From Quadrisphaera sp. INWT6 (lineage in GTDB: Bacteria; Actinomycetota; Actinomycetes; Actinomycetales; Quadrisphaeraceae), in contig NZ_VUOH01000001.1 in the NCBI RefSeq assembly GCF_015390235.1, forward strand, positions 372,001 to 436,000: a DNA stretch of 64,000 bases, in the 5' to 3' direction. This document shows, piece after piece, positions 17,293 through 26,047 of this stretch. The notes beneath the pieces are model-generated. The model saw only the letters and a list, made by a program, of their open reading frames with translations, did not search any database and was not told where the DNA came from. Made by a program: the position numbers and the translations under genes. The stretch's first letter is position 1, and each line of letters starts with the position of its first letter.

Positions 17293-18661
17293 GGCCCTGG
17301 CCCTTCGTGCGGTCGCCCTTCGCGGTGACGACGGCGATCGGTCCGGTGGCGTCGAGGGCCTCGACGGTGTCCTCCTCGTCGATCTCGCGCCAGTCGTCGG
17401 GCAGGAGGTGGTCGAGGACGTCGTCGACGGTCACGACGCCCAGCAGGCGCCGCTTCTTGTCGGCCACCGGCAGGGACACCAGGTCGTAGGTGGCCAGCCG
17501 GCGGGTCACGACGGCGAGCGGCGTGTCCACCGACAGCGGCTCGATCTCGGTGTCGATCAGCCCGCCGATCGACTCGTGCGGGGGCTCGCGCAGCAGCCGC
17601 TGGAGGTGCACGACGCCCAGGAGCTTGCCCGTGGGCGTCTCCGTCGGCGGGCGCACCACGTAGATGGCGGCGGCCAGCGTGTAGGGGACGTCCGGACGCC
17701 GGACGGTGGCCAGGGCCTGCGCCACCGTCGCCTCCGGGCTCATGACCACCGGCTCGGTGGTCATCAGGCCGCCGGCGGTGTCGCCCTCGTAGGCCAGCAG
17801 GCGGCGCACGTCGCGCGCGTCCTCGGGCTCCATGAGGCGCAGCAGCTGCTCGGCGGCCTCGTCGGTGAGCTCGGAGAGCAGGTCGGCGGCGGCGTCGGGC
17901 TCCATCTCGGCCAGCACGTCCGCGGCGCGCTCGCGGCCCAGGGCCGCGAGCACCTGCACCTGGTCGTCGTCGGGGAGCTCCTGGACCACGGCGGCCAGGC
18001 GCTCGTCGTCCAGCTCCGCGGCCAGCTCGACCCGGCGCTTGCGCGGCAGGTCGTGGAGCATGTCGGCGATGTCGGCCGGCTTCATCTCCAGCAGCGAGGC
18101 GGCCAGCAGCACGGCGCCCTGCTCCTGGGGCGTGCCGAACAGGCCGGCGGCGTCGTGGACGTCGATCAGGGCGGTGCTGCCCTTGCGGCGCCCGAGGCCC
18201 TTCTTGCGGCTGCCCGGCACGGCCTCGCGCACGAAGAGGCGGGTGACCTCCCAGTCGCGGTTGCGGGCCTGCTCGAGCGCCACGTCCTCGACGGTCGCCT
18301 CGACGGCGCCCTCGACGTCGCCCCCGTGCACCGCGCGCGCGGCCGCGCCCGTCAGCTCGACCTCCCTGTCGAACAGGTCGGTGAGCACCAGGACCTCGGC
18401 CTCGCGCTGCTCGAACCGGCGGGTGTTGAGGTCGTCGGTGGTGATGACCTGGCCGGTGTCCATGCTCGTCACCCGCGACATGGGCACGAAGACGCGCTTC
18501 TTGCCGGCGACCTCGACCACCAGGCCGGCCGCCCGGGGCCTGCGGGCCGCCCGGGGGACGACGACGACGTCGCGCACGCGCCCCACGCGGTCACCCACGG
18601 GGTCGAAGACGGGCAGGCCCGCCAGGCGTGCGACGAAGACCCTGGTCGGTGCGCCGCTCAC
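17285..18661 (-). CDS. MgtE N-domain/CBS-pair protein with PRC-barrel-like N-terminus
   Basis: 458 residues, start GTG. The N-terminal part (about 1-90) resembles a PRC-barrel module. The MgtE intracellular N-domain follows (MKPADIADMLHDLP, then EMEPDAAADLLSEL). The CBS pair contains DVRRLLAYEGDTAGGLMTTE and LLGVVTVDDVLDHLLPDDW. No MgtE transmembrane domain is present, so this is a soluble Mg2+/nucleotide-sensing relative rather than a transporter. It heads an operon with DUF1003 and the GspE-like gene. Confidence 0.9.
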   Translation of the reverse strand: MSGAPTRVFVARLAGLPVFDPVGDRVGRVRDVVVVPRAARRPRAAGLVVEVAGKKRVFVPMSRVTSMDTGQVITTDDLNTRRFEQREAEVLVLTDLFDREVELTGAAARAVHGGDVEGAVEATVEDVALEQARNRDWEVTRLFVREAVPGSRKKGLGRRKGSTALIDVHDAAGLFGTPQEQGAVLLAASLLEMKPADIADMLHDLPRKRRVELAAELDDERLAAVVQELPDDDQVQVLAALGRERAADVLAEMEPDAAADLLSELTDEAAEQLLRLMEPEDARDVRRLLAYEGDTAGGLMTTEPVVMSPEATVAQALATVRRPDVPYTLAAAIYVVRPPTETPTGKLLGVVHLQRLLREPPHESIGGLIDTEIEPLSVDTPLAVVTRRLATYDLVSLPVADKKRRLLGVVTVDDVLDHLLPDDWREIDEEDTVEALDATGPIAVVTAKGDRTKGQGRG

Positions 18662-18823
18662 GTGGACGGAGCGTAGCCGCGGGTGGGGCGCCCGGTCCTG
18701 GGCGCCGCCGGACGGCGGCTGCGGAGGGGGTGGGAAGTCGCTGGGACGGGTGCAGCCGGCGGTGCGACGCAGCGCGCCCCCGGGGCGGCCCAGCGCCGAC
18801 CTGCGAGGTGGGGTGTGTCGATC

Positions 18824-18829
18824 TAGCGT
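18824..18829 (+). promoter_or_regulatory. -10 hexamer TAGCGT for leaderless dps mRNA
   Basis: TAGCGT ends 6 nt before the dps ATG at 18836. The preceding 30 nt have no Shine-Dalgarno at correct spacing. Confidence 0.65.
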
Positions 18830-18835
18830 GGTCGC

Positions 18836-19402
18836 ATGGCTTCCAACCACTACGGCGTCCCGGGTCTCGGCGAGAGCGACAGCGCGAAGGTCGCCGAGTC
18901 CCTCCAGGACCGGCTGCACGCCCTGAACGACCTCCACCTGACCCTCAAGCACATCCACTGGAACGTGGTGGGCCCGCACTTCATCGCGGTGCACGAGATG
19001 CTCGACCCGCAGGTCGACACCGTCCGCGAGTTCGCCGACCAGGTCGCCGAGCGCATCGCGACCCTGGGCGGCTCTCCGATCGGGACCCCCGGCAAGCTCG
19101 TCGAGCAGCGCTCCTGGAACGAGTACTCCATCGGCCGCGCCGGCGCGATCGAGCACCTCGGCGCCCTCGACCTGGTCTACCAGGGCGTGATCTCCAGCCA
19201 CCGCGAGGCGATCGAGCTCGCCGGTGACCTCGACCCGATCACCGAGGACCTGCTCATCGGCCAGTCCGGCCAGCTCGAGCAGTACCACTGGTTCGTGCGC
19301 GCCCACCTCGAGAACGCCGGTGGCGAGCTGTCGACCTCGGGCGCGGACTCCGAGCGCGAGGCCACGGTGCTGGCCGAGGCCGGCGCCGACGAGACGGTCT
19401 GA
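18836..19402 (+). CDS. dps: Dps-family DNA-binding ferritin
   Basis: 188 residues. The intersubunit ferroxidase ligands appear in LKHIHWNVVGPHFIAVHEML and in the Asp/Glu-rich segment DTVREFADQVAERI. Dps forms a 12-mer that oxidises Fe2+ with H2O2 and shields DNA during starvation and oxidative stress. The short N-terminus lacks a Lys/Arg-rich tail. The C-terminal tail is acidic. The promoter is of leaderless type. A general stress membrane protein gene follows on the same strand 31 nt later. Confidence 0.95.
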   Translation: MASNHYGVPGLGESDSAKVAESLQDRLHALNDLHLTLKHIHWNVVGPHFIAVHEMLDPQVDTVREFADQVAERIATLGGSPIGTPGKLVEQRSWNEYSIGRAGAIEHLGALDLVYQGVISSHREAIELAGDLDPITEDLLIGQSGQLEQYHWFVRAHLENAGGELSTSGADSEREATVLAEAGADETV

Positions 19403-19433
19403 CGCCCGTGACCGCCGCACCGCAGGCCGCCTG

Positions 19434-19955
19434 ATGTCCGGCACCAACCCGCTGGCCGGCGTCCGCGCCGGCATCCCGGCGCTGCCCTCGGGCAGCGAGG
19501 TCGCCTCCTACGCCACCTACCTGGAGGCCCAGAAGGCGGTCGACCACCTCTCCGACGAGGGGTTCCCGGTCCAGCACGTCAGCATCGTCGGCACCGACCT
19601 GCGCAGCGTCGAGCGCGTCACCGGGCGGCTGTCGTACGCCCGGGTCGCTCTCGCCGGAGCCCTGTCGGGCCTGTGGTTCGGCGGGTTCGTCGGGCTGCTG
19701 TTCGTGCTCTTCCCGGGCGGCTCGGGGAACCTGTTCCTCGCGGCCCTGCTCATCGGAGCCGGCTTCGGCATGCTGTTCGGGGTCGTGAGCTTCGCCCTCA
19801 CCCGGGGCCGTCGCGACTTCAGCTCGGTCAACGCGATCCTCGCCTCGCGCTACTCGGTCATCTGCGCCGACGCCGAGGCGGGCCGGGCCCGCCAGCTGCT
19901 CCAGGGCCTGGAGGGCGTGCGTCCGCTGCAGCGCGACGCCGGCCCCCTGGCCTGA
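19434..19955 (+). CDS. General stress protein 17M-like membrane protein
   Basis: 173 residues. The soluble N-terminal domain (residues about 20-65: VASYATYLEAQKAVDHLSDE, then VSIVGTDLRSVERVTG) matches the general stress protein 17M N-domain. Two hydrophobic segments follow (ALAGALSGLWFGGFVGLLFV and LFLAALLIGAGFGMLFGVVS). The molecular role is unknown. Its position behind dps suggests stress-linked expression. A strong palindromic terminator lies 20 nt after the stop. Confidence 0.82.
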   Translation: MSGTNPLAGVRAGIPALPSGSEVASYATYLEAQKAVDHLSDEGFPVQHVSIVGTDLRSVERVTGRLSYARVALAGALSGLWFGGFVGLLFVLFPGGSGNLFLAALLIGAGFGMLFGVVSFALTRGRRDFSSVNAILASRYSVICADAEAGRARQLLQGLEGVRPLQRDAGPLA

Positions 19956-19975
19956 GCACCACCTCGACGACGCCG

Positions 19976-20027
19976 GACGACGGAGGAGGCCCGGACCGCA
20001 GCTGCGGTCCGGGCCTCCTCCGTCGTC
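19976..20027. terminator. 52-bp perfect palindrome, bidirectional terminator
   Basis: The sequence is a perfect inverted repeat centred at 20001/20002, with 26-nt arms and no spacer. It lies between the convergent stress-protein and aminopeptidase P genes and can terminate transcription from both sides. There is no U-tract, as usual in high-GC actinobacteria. Confidence 0.85.
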
Positions 20028-20063
20028 GGGCGCCCCGGCGCTCGGGCCGGGGCGCCGCGCGGG

Positions 20064-21599
20064 TCAGCGCAGCGACGCCATCCACGCCTCGACGTCGTCG
20101 GGGGTCCGGGGGAGCGCCGCGGACAGGTTGGTGCACCCGTCCTCGGTGACGAGCACGTCGTCCTCGATGCGCACGCCCGTGCCGCGCAGCTCCTCGGGCA
20201 CCAGCTCGTCGTCGGCCTTGAAGTACAGGCCCGGCTCGATGGTGAAGACCATGCCCGGCACCAGCTCGGCGTCGAGGTACATCTCGCGCCGCGCCTGGGC
20301 GCAGTCGTGCACGTCCAGGCCCAGGTGGTGCGACGTGCCGTGCACCATCCAGCGGCGGTGCTGCCCGCCCGTGGCCGGGTCGAGGGCCTCGGCGGCGCTC
20401 ACCGGCAGCAGCCCCCACTCCTCCAACCGCGCGGCGATGACCTCCATGGCCGCGGCGTGCAGGTCGCGGAACCGCGAGCCCGGCCGCGCGACGGCGAAGG
20501 CGGCGTCGGCGGCGTCGAGGACCGCCTGGTAGACGCGCCGCTGGGGCTCGGTGAAGACGCCGTCGACCGGCAGGGTGCGCGTCACGTCAGCGGTGTACAG
20601 CGAGACGGCCTCGACGCCGGCGTCGACCAGCACCAGCTGGCCCGGGCGCACGGCGCCGTCGTTGCGGATCCAGTGCAGCGTGCACGCGTGGGGGCCGGCC
20701 GCGGCGATGGTCTCGTAGCCGACGCCGTTGCCCTCCCGGCGCGCGACGCCCTCGAAGGCCGACTCCACCACCCGCTCGCCGCGCTCGTGCCGCACCGCCG
20801 CCGTCAGGGACCTGACGACGTCGGCGAAGCCGGAGGCGGTCGCCGCCACGGCGTCGCGCAGCTGCTCCACCTCCCAGGCGTCCTTGACCAGCCGCAGCTC
20901 CGACAGCGCCTCGGCGAGCGCCGCGTCACCCGCCTCGTCCTCGTCGGGGGAGCGGACGTCGGCGCCGACCAGCAGCGCCTCGACCCCCGGGTCGGCCCCG
21001 GGGACGACGCGCACCCGTCCGCCGGGGGCGGGGAGGGCCGCCACGAGGGCGGCGGCGAGGCCGTCGACGTGGCGGCACGCCAGACCGAGCTCAGCCTCGA
21101 GGTCCGCCAGCGACGGGCGCACCCCCACCCAGAACTCGCCGTAGCGGGCGTCGGCCCAGAACTCGTCGTCCGTGCGCTCCGCCCGGGGACGGAAGAACAG
21201 CTGCGCCTCGTGGCCGCCGCCGGCCAGGGGCTCCAGCACCAGGACCGCGTCGGGCTCGCGGTCGGCGCCCAGACCGGTGAGGTGGGCGAACGCCGAGTGC
21301 GGGCGGAAGCGGTAGTCGGTGTCGTTGCTGCGCACCTTCAGCGGACCCGCGGGCAGCACCAGGCGGTCGCCGGGGAAGGCGGCGCTGACGCGCTCGCGGC
21401 GCGCCGCGGCCCACGGAGCCGCGGCCAGGCGCTCCGGCGGCGCCGGACGGGGGGCCCAGCCGCCGGCGATGAAGTCGCGGAAGGCCTGGGAGCTGGGCCG
21501 CTGGCTGCGGTTGGAGCCGCGGTCGGCGAGCCGCTGCTCCTCGTCCTCGGACGGGAGGGGCCGGTCGACGGCCTCGGGGGTGCTCGTGGCCTCGCTCAT
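20064..21599 (-). CDS. Xaa-Pro aminopeptidase (aminopeptidase P, M24B)
   Basis: 511 residues. An N-terminal creatinase-like domain (about 60-220) precedes the pita-bread metallopeptidase domain. Metal ligands are visible in VLVDAGVEAVSLYTADVTRT (two Asp), HGTSHHLGLDVHD (His), FTIEPGLYF (Glu) and GVRIEDDVLV (Glu). The enzyme cleaves the residue before proline. Start ATG at 21599 is preceded by GGGAGGAT. The first 40 residues are charged and probably disordered. Confidence 0.95.
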   Translation of the reverse strand: MSEATSTPEAVDRPLPSEDEEQRLADRGSNRSQRPSSQAFRDFIAGGWAPRPAPPERLAAAPWAAARRERVSAAFPGDRLVLPAGPLKVRSNDTDYRFRPHSAFAHLTGLGADREPDAVLVLEPLAGGGHEAQLFFRPRAERTDDEFWADARYGEFWVGVRPSLADLEAELGLACRHVDGLAAALVAALPAPGGRVRVVPGADPGVEALLVGADVRSPDEDEAGDAALAEALSELRLVKDAWEVEQLRDAVAATASGFADVVRSLTAAVRHERGERVVESAFEGVARREGNGVGYETIAAAGPHACTLHWIRNDGAVRPGQLVLVDAGVEAVSLYTADVTRTLPVDGVFTEPQRRVYQAVLDAADAAFAVARPGSRFRDLHAAAMEVIAARLEEWGLLPVSAAEALDPATGGQHRRWMVHGTSHHLGLDVHDCAQARREMYLDAELVPGMVFTIEPGLYFKADDELVPEELRGTGVRIEDDVLVTEDGCTNLSAALPRTPDDVEAWMASLR

Positions 21600-21766
21600 G
21601 GGGCGATCCTCCCACCGGGTCGCGACACCACCGAGACGCAGCCGAGCCACCCGGGCGTCATCCGCTCGACGCGAGGGCGTCGGTTGTGTCCCGCTTCGTC
21701 CGCGTCCATGCTGGGACCTCCGCCGCTCCTCCCCGCAGGGGGGACGGCAGGTGCGAGGGGGGTCGC

Positions 21767-23353
21767 ATGAGGTCAGGCGGTCGCGCGCGCGCGTCCGGGC
21801 CGCGCAGGCCGGGGTCCACCGCGGCCCTGTGCGCGGTGGCGGTGGCAGCGACGTCGGTGGTGGCCGCCTCGGGGGTGCTGGAGCCGGAGAGCCGCGAGGT
21901 CGTGCTCGTGGCCCCCGCGTCCGACACCGCGTCCGCGCCCGCCGCGTCGTCGGCCTCCGGGGCTGAGGTGCCCGCGAGCGAGCAGGTCGTGCCCCTCGTG
22001 GCCGCCGCACCCGTGCCGACCGTCGCCGAGCCCAGCGCCACCCCCGAGCCGACCTCGTCGGGCGACGGGCGGCCGGCTCCCGGGCCCGTCGTGCCGCAGG
22101 GCGCCTCGAAGGGCGTCCCGGAGCGCGTGCTCGCCGCGTACCGCGCCGCCGCGGACCGCACCGCCGTCACCGACGCGAGCTGCCGCATCCCCTGGGAGCT
22201 GCTGGCAGGCATCGGCAAGGTGGAGTCGGGCCACGCCGCCGGCGGCCGGGTCGACGCCGACGGACGCACCACCACGCCCATCCGCGGTCCCCTCCTCGAC
22301 GGCAGCCTCTCGGGCACGGCCGTCATCACCGACAGCGACGGCGGCAGCCTCGACGGCCACGCCGCCCACGACCGCGCCGTCGGCCCCATGCAGTTCCTGC
22401 CCGGCACGTGGCGAGCGTGGGGCGCTGACGCGGACGGCGACGGCATCGCCGACCCGGACGACGTCGACGACGCCGCCCTCGGCGCCGCCCGCTACCTCTG
22501 CGCTAGCGGCGCGGACCTCTCCACGCCGGAGGGCCAGCTCGCCGCCCTGTGGCGCTACAACCGCTCGGCCCCCTACGCCGCGACGGTCATGGGCTGGGCC
22601 CAGGCGTACCGCGAGGGCCTCACCTCGCTGCCCGCCCTTCCCGTGCCCGACCCGGTCGTCATCGCCGCGCCGGAGCCGGCCCCGGCTCCCGAGCCCGCGC
22701 CGCCGGTGGCCGAGGAGCCTGCCGCTCCGCCCGTGGAGGCGTGCCCGGCGCCGACCGCCGAGCCGACGGGTGAGCCGACGGGTGAGCCGACCGCCGAGCC
22801 GACGGGTGAGCCGACCGCCGAGCCGACGGGTGAGCCGACCGCCGAGCCGACGGGTGAGCCGACCGCCGAGCCGACGGGTGAGCCGACCGCCGAGCCGACG
22901 GGTGAGCCGACCGCCGCCGCCTGCGCGACCGCTGCGGCGAGTGCCGAGCCCACGGCGCAGGCCACCGCCGCGGCGGAGCCGACGGCCCAGGCCACCGCCA
23001 CTGCGGAGACGACGGCAGAGCCGACGGCCACGGCCGAGCCGACGGTCACGGCTGAGGCCACAGCGGATCCGACGGCCCAGGCGACCGCTGAGGCCGCAGC
23101 AGAGCCCACTGCCAGTGCCTGCCCGGCGGTGGAGCCGTCAGCCGAGCCGTCCGGTGAGCCCTCGGCCGAGCCGACCCAGGAGGCCACGGCGGCGGGCGAC
23201 CCATCGTCGACCTCGACGCCGTCCTGCTGCCCCGACGACCCGGACCACGCGTCGCACGACGGCGAGCACCACGACCACCACGACGCCGCGTCCGACCCGA
23301 CCGCCTGCGAGCAGCCGAGCGGCGAGGCCCGCGAGGAGCACACCGGCGCCTGA
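21767..23353 (+). CDS. Secreted lytic transglycosylase with Pro/Thr/Glu repeat and His/Asp tail
   Basis: 528 residues, ATG preceded by GAGGGGGG. A signal-peptide-like segment (STAALCAVAVAATSVVAASG) is followed by a linker. The transglycosylase domain spans about 120-290, with GIGKVESGHA (catalytic Glu), GPMQFLPGTW, ADGDGIADPDDV and LWRYNRS, as in MltB/SLT-like enzymes that cleave peptidoglycan. The C-terminal 220 residues are low complexity: 13 XEPT tetrapeptides, degenerate copies, then CCPDDPDHASHDGEHHDHHD and two Cys. The tail may span the wall or bind metal. The gene stands alone. Confidence 0.88.
   Translation: MRSGGRARASGPRRPGSTAALCAVAVAATSVVAASGVLEPESREVVLVAPASDTASAPAASSASGAEVPASEQVVPLVAAAPVPTVAEPSATPEPTSSGDGRPAPGPVVPQGASKGVPERVLAAYRAAADRTAVTDASCRIPWELLAGIGKVESGHAAGGRVDADGRTTTPIRGPLLDGSLSGTAVITDSDGGSLDGHAAHDRAVGPMQFLPGTWRAWGADADGDGIADPDDVDDAALGAARYLCASGADLSTPEGQLAALWRYNRSAPYAATVMGWAQAYREGLTSLPALPVPDPVVIAAPEPAPAPEPAPPVAEEPAAPPVEACPAPTAEPTGEPTGEPTAEPTGEPTAEPTGEPTAEPTGEPTAEPTGEPTAEPTGEPTAAACATAAASAEPTAQATAAAEPTAQATATAETTAEPTATAEPTVTAEATADPTAQATAEAAAEPTASACPAVEPSAEPSGEPSAEPTQEATAAGDPSSTSTPSCCPDDPDHASHDGEHHDHHDAASDPTACEQPSGEAREEHTGA
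22757..22912 (+). repeat. Tandem 24-bp coding repeat
   Basis: Thirteen 12-bp units encode AEPT or GEPT, mostly alternating as a 24-bp period with near-perfect DNA identity. One extra GEPT breaks the alternation near the start. Copy number is likely to vary between strains through slippage. Confidence 0.95.
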
Positions 23354-23374
23354 GCGCCCGGAGGTGATCGCGCC

Positions 23375-23380
23375 TACGCT
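23375..23380 (+). promoter_or_regulatory. -10 hexamer TACGCT for leaderless PHP-gene mRNA
   Basis: TACGCT ends 6 nt before the GTG at 23387. A GGAGGTGATC sequence at 23360-23369 lies too far upstream to serve this start. Confidence 0.6.
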
Positions 23381-23386
23381 TCCTCA

Positions 23387-24247
23387 GTGCTCATCGACCT
23401 GCACACCCACTCCACGGCCTCCGACGGGACAGACAGCCCCGCCGGCCTCGTCGTCGCCGCCGTCGAGGCGGGTGTCCAGGCCCTGGCCATCACCGACCAC
23501 GACACCACCGCCGGCTGGGCGCGGGCGGGGGAGCAGGCCGAGGTGAGCGGTGTGCTGCTGGTGCCGGGCGCCGAGGTCTCCTGCCGCGTCCGCGGGGTGA
23601 CGGTGCACCTGCTCAGCTACCTGCACGACCCCGCCGAGCCGGTGCTCTCCGAGACGCTGGCCGCCTCCCGCGACATCCGCCTCAGCCGGGCCCGCACCAT
23701 GGCGGAGCTGCTGGGCCGCGACTTCCCCATCACCTGGGAGGACGTCCTCGCCCAGGCCGCGCAGGGCGCCACGGTGGGGCGCCCGCACGTCGCCGACGCG
23801 CTGGTGGCCGCGGGCGTCGTCGCCGACCGCGACGAGGCCTTCGCGGGGCTGCTCGCCGACGGGTCGCCGTACGTCGTCCACCACGGCGCTCCCCACCCCG
23901 TCGTCGCGGTGCAGCGGGTGCGCGCCGCCGGCGGCGTGCCCGTCATCGCGCACGCGCTGGCCGCCGCCCGCGGCAAGGTCGTCGGCGAGGACGTGCTGGA
24001 GGAGATGGTCGCCGCCGGCCTGGCCGGGGTGGAGGTCGACCACCGCGACCACACCGCGGCCGACCGCGAGTGGCTCCGGGGGTTCGCCCGCGCCCACGAC
24101 CTGGTGACGACGGGGTCGAGCGACTACCACGGCACGGGCAAGCAGAACCGGCTCGCCGAGAACAGCACGAGCCCCGACGACCTGCACCGCCTGCTCGCGC
24201 AGGCCTCGGGCACCCGCCCGTTCGGAGAGCTCGGGGCGCTGGCGTGA
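23387..24247 (+). CDS. PHP-domain phosphoesterase (RNase AM/YciV-like)
   Basis: 286 residues. The metal-binding motifs of the PHP family are clear: DLHTHSTASDG at the N-terminus, ITDHDTT, GAEVSC, then GRPHVADAL, VIAHALAA and the C-terminal GSSDYHGTGK. Relatives hydrolyse 3',5'-bisphosphonucleotides or act as 5'-3' exoribonucleases. The start is GTG, leaderless type. The stop overlaps the start of the RecB-like nuclease gene (GTGA), so the two are likely co-expressed. Confidence 0.92.
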   Translation: MLIDLHTHSTASDGTDSPAGLVVAAVEAGVQALAITDHDTTAGWARAGEQAEVSGVLLVPGAEVSCRVRGVTVHLLSYLHDPAEPVLSETLAASRDIRLSRARTMAELLGRDFPITWEDVLAQAAQGATVGRPHVADALVAAGVVADRDEAFAGLLADGSPYVVHHGAPHPVVAVQRVRAAGGVPVIAHALAAARGKVVGEDVLEEMVAAGLAGVEVDHRDHTAADREWLRGFARAHDLVTTGSSDYHGTGKQNRLAENSTSPDDLHRLLAQASGTRPFGELGALA

Positions 24248-25125
24248 GCGCGGCGGGCCAGGGCGGCCAGGGGGTGCTGCCGGGCATGCCTCAGCGGCTC
24301 TTCTCCTGCACCCCCACGAAGCTCGCGGCCTTCGAGGACTGCCCCCGCCGCTACCGCTTCAGCTACCTCGACCGCCCGAGCCCGCCGCGGGGGCCGGCGT
24401 TCGCCCACACCAGCGTGGGCGCCGCCGTGCACAACGCCCTCGCGCGCTGGTGGGACGAGCCGCTGGCCCGCCGCACCCCCCAGCGCGCCGCGGAGCTGGT
24501 GGCGGGCGCCTGGACGCCGTGGACGACGGCCGGCTTCCGCGACGCCGCGCAGTCCGAGGAGCACCGCCGCCGCTCGCAGGAGGCGGTGGCCGCCTACGCC
24601 GAGCGCCTCGACCCGACCGCCGAGCCCGTCGGCGTCGAGCGGACCGTGGCCGCCCCGACCCAGCGCCTCGCCTTCTCCGGCCGCGTCGACAGGATCGACC
24701 GCCGCCCCCGCGAGGACGGTGACGGCGACGAGCCCGTCGTCGTCGACTACAAGCTCGGCCGTCGGGCCCCGGACGACGACGACGCGCGCTCCTCGCTGGC
24801 CCTGGGGCTGTACGCCGTGGCGGTCTCGCGCACCCTGCGCGCCCGGTGCCGGCGCGTCGAGCTGCACCACGTGCCGACCGGCTCCGTGGCGGTGGCGGAG
24901 CACACCGACGCCTCGCTGGAGCGCGTCGTGCGCCGGGCCGAGTCGATCGCCAGCGACGCCGTGCGGGCGCAGGCGGCGCTGGACGCCGGGGCCGACCGCG
25001 ACGAGGCGTTCCCCGCCACGCCCTCGGCGCTGTGCTCCTGGTGCGACTTCCGCCCGTCGTGTCCAACGGGGCAGCGGTCGGCGCCCGCCAAGGAGACCTG
25101 GGCGGCGCTCGAGCCCCTCGCCTGA
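24244..25125 (+). CDS. RecB-family PD-(D/E)XK exonuclease with Fe-S cysteines
   Basis: 293 residues. Catalytic residues are seen in FSGRVDRIDRR (Asp) and VVVDYKLGRR (D-x-K). An iron-sulfur staple is suggested by one early Cys (FEDCPRRYRFSYLDR) and a late C-x2-C-x5-C (CSWCDFRPSC), the layout of AddB and Cas4. The protein is a stand-alone nuclease, probably acting on single-stranded DNA ends. No cas genes lie nearby. It is translationally coupled to the PHP gene. Confidence 0.9.
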   Translation: MSAAGQGGQGVLPGMPQRLFSCTPTKLAAFEDCPRRYRFSYLDRPSPPRGPAFAHTSVGAAVHNALARWWDEPLARRTPQRAAELVAGAWTPWTTAGFRDAAQSEEHRRRSQEAVAAYAERLDPTAEPVGVERTVAAPTQRLAFSGRVDRIDRRPREDGDGDEPVVVDYKLGRRAPDDDDARSSLALGLYAVAVSRTLRARCRRVELHHVPTGSVAVAEHTDASLERVVRRAESIASDAVRAQAALDAGADRDEAFPATPSALCSWCDFRPSCPTGQRSAPAKETWAALEPLA

Positions 25126-25147
25126 GGGCCTCGCGCGCTCGGGCGCC

Positions 25148-26014
25148 TCAGGCGGCGCGACCCGCCATGCGCGCCACTGCTCGCTTGCGGTGCTCGGAGG
25201 GCTCAACGCCCGGCACCCGGCCCTCGGAGCGCAGCAGCGCTGCGCGGAGCGCGCGCAGACCCGCTGTCGTCGCGGCGTCGGTGGGCGCGGTGGCCAGCTC
25301 GGGGAGCGCGAACATCCGCCGCGCCCACGCCGGCAAGGAGGCCATGGCCAGCCCGGAGACGCCCAGCCAGACCGGGACGGCCGGCGTGGTCAGCACCACC
25401 CTCGGGGCCATGGGCGGCGCCACGATGTAGGAGGCCGCCTCGCGCGCCTCCCGCGTGACCGCCAGGTGCGGCCGGACCTCGGTGAAGTAGTCGTCCAGGT
25501 CTCCGCGGCTCGCCGGCACGACCTCCCGGCGGACGCCCACCAGCTCGGCGGAGACCACCTGCTCGGCCACGTAGCGGTCGGCGTCGTCGCTGCTCAGCGG
25601 CTGCGACGGTGCCCGGCCGCGCGAGACGACGTCGAGGATGCTCTCCACCAGCGCGCAGTGGATCCACAGCAGCAGGTCCTCGTCGTCGGCGCCGTACTCC
25701 AGCCCCGTCGCCGGGTCGGTGCCGCGGATCCGGGCGTGGATGCCGCGCACCACCGCCGCAGCCCGCTCGGCCTCCTGCCGCGAGCCGAACGTCGTGGTGT
25801 CGACGTACTCACCGGTGCGGTGCAGGCGGCCCCACGTCTCCTCCTTGAACCGCGACCGCGTGGCCACCACGTGCATCGCGAGGGGGTGCAGCGCCTGCAG
25901 CAGCAGCGCCCGCAGGCCGGCGGGGCCCACCAGCGGGTCGGTGTGGAGGCGCCACGTCACGCTGTCCGGGCCGAAGAAGCCGTCGTCCTGCACCCCACCA
26001 GCGTCCGCCGCCAC
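25148..26014 (-). CDS. Oxygenase MpaB-family (DUF2236) protein
   Basis: 288 residues, start GTG. Family features are GPDSVTWRLHTDPLVGPAGL, LLLQALHPLAMHVV, the conserved His in LLLWIHCALVESIL, and RREVVPASRGDLDDYFTEV. The family includes latex-clearing and mycophenolic-acid oxygenases with a b-type haem, but most bacterial members have no known substrate. It is convergent with the nuclease gene and lies 34 nt from the Rieske-domain gene upstream on the same strand. Confidence 0.88.
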   Translation of the reverse strand: MAADAGGVQDDGFFGPDSVTWRLHTDPLVGPAGLRALLLQALHPLAMHVVATRSRFKEETWGRLHRTGEYVDTTTFGSRQEAERAAAVVRGIHARIRGTDPATGLEYGADDEDLLLWIHCALVESILDVVSRGRAPSQPLSSDDADRYVAEQVVSAELVGVRREVVPASRGDLDDYFTEVRPHLAVTREAREAASYIVAPPMAPRVVLTTPAVPVWLGVSGLAMASLPAWARRMFALPELATAPTDAATTAGLRALRAALLRSEGRVPGVEPSEHRKRAVARMAGRAA

Positions 26015-26047
26015 CGGGGAGCGCGCGACCCGGGGGTCGCGCGTCCC

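Noticed and set aside
22757..22912. CRISPR-like regular repeats
   Set aside because: The repeats are contiguous without spacers, in frame, and encode EPT tetrapeptides. No cas genes are present.
24244..25125. Cas4-like nuclease as part of a CRISPR system
   Set aside because: The Fe-S nuclease motifs are shared by AddB and many stand-alone RecB-family proteins. No other cas genes or arrays lie in the window.
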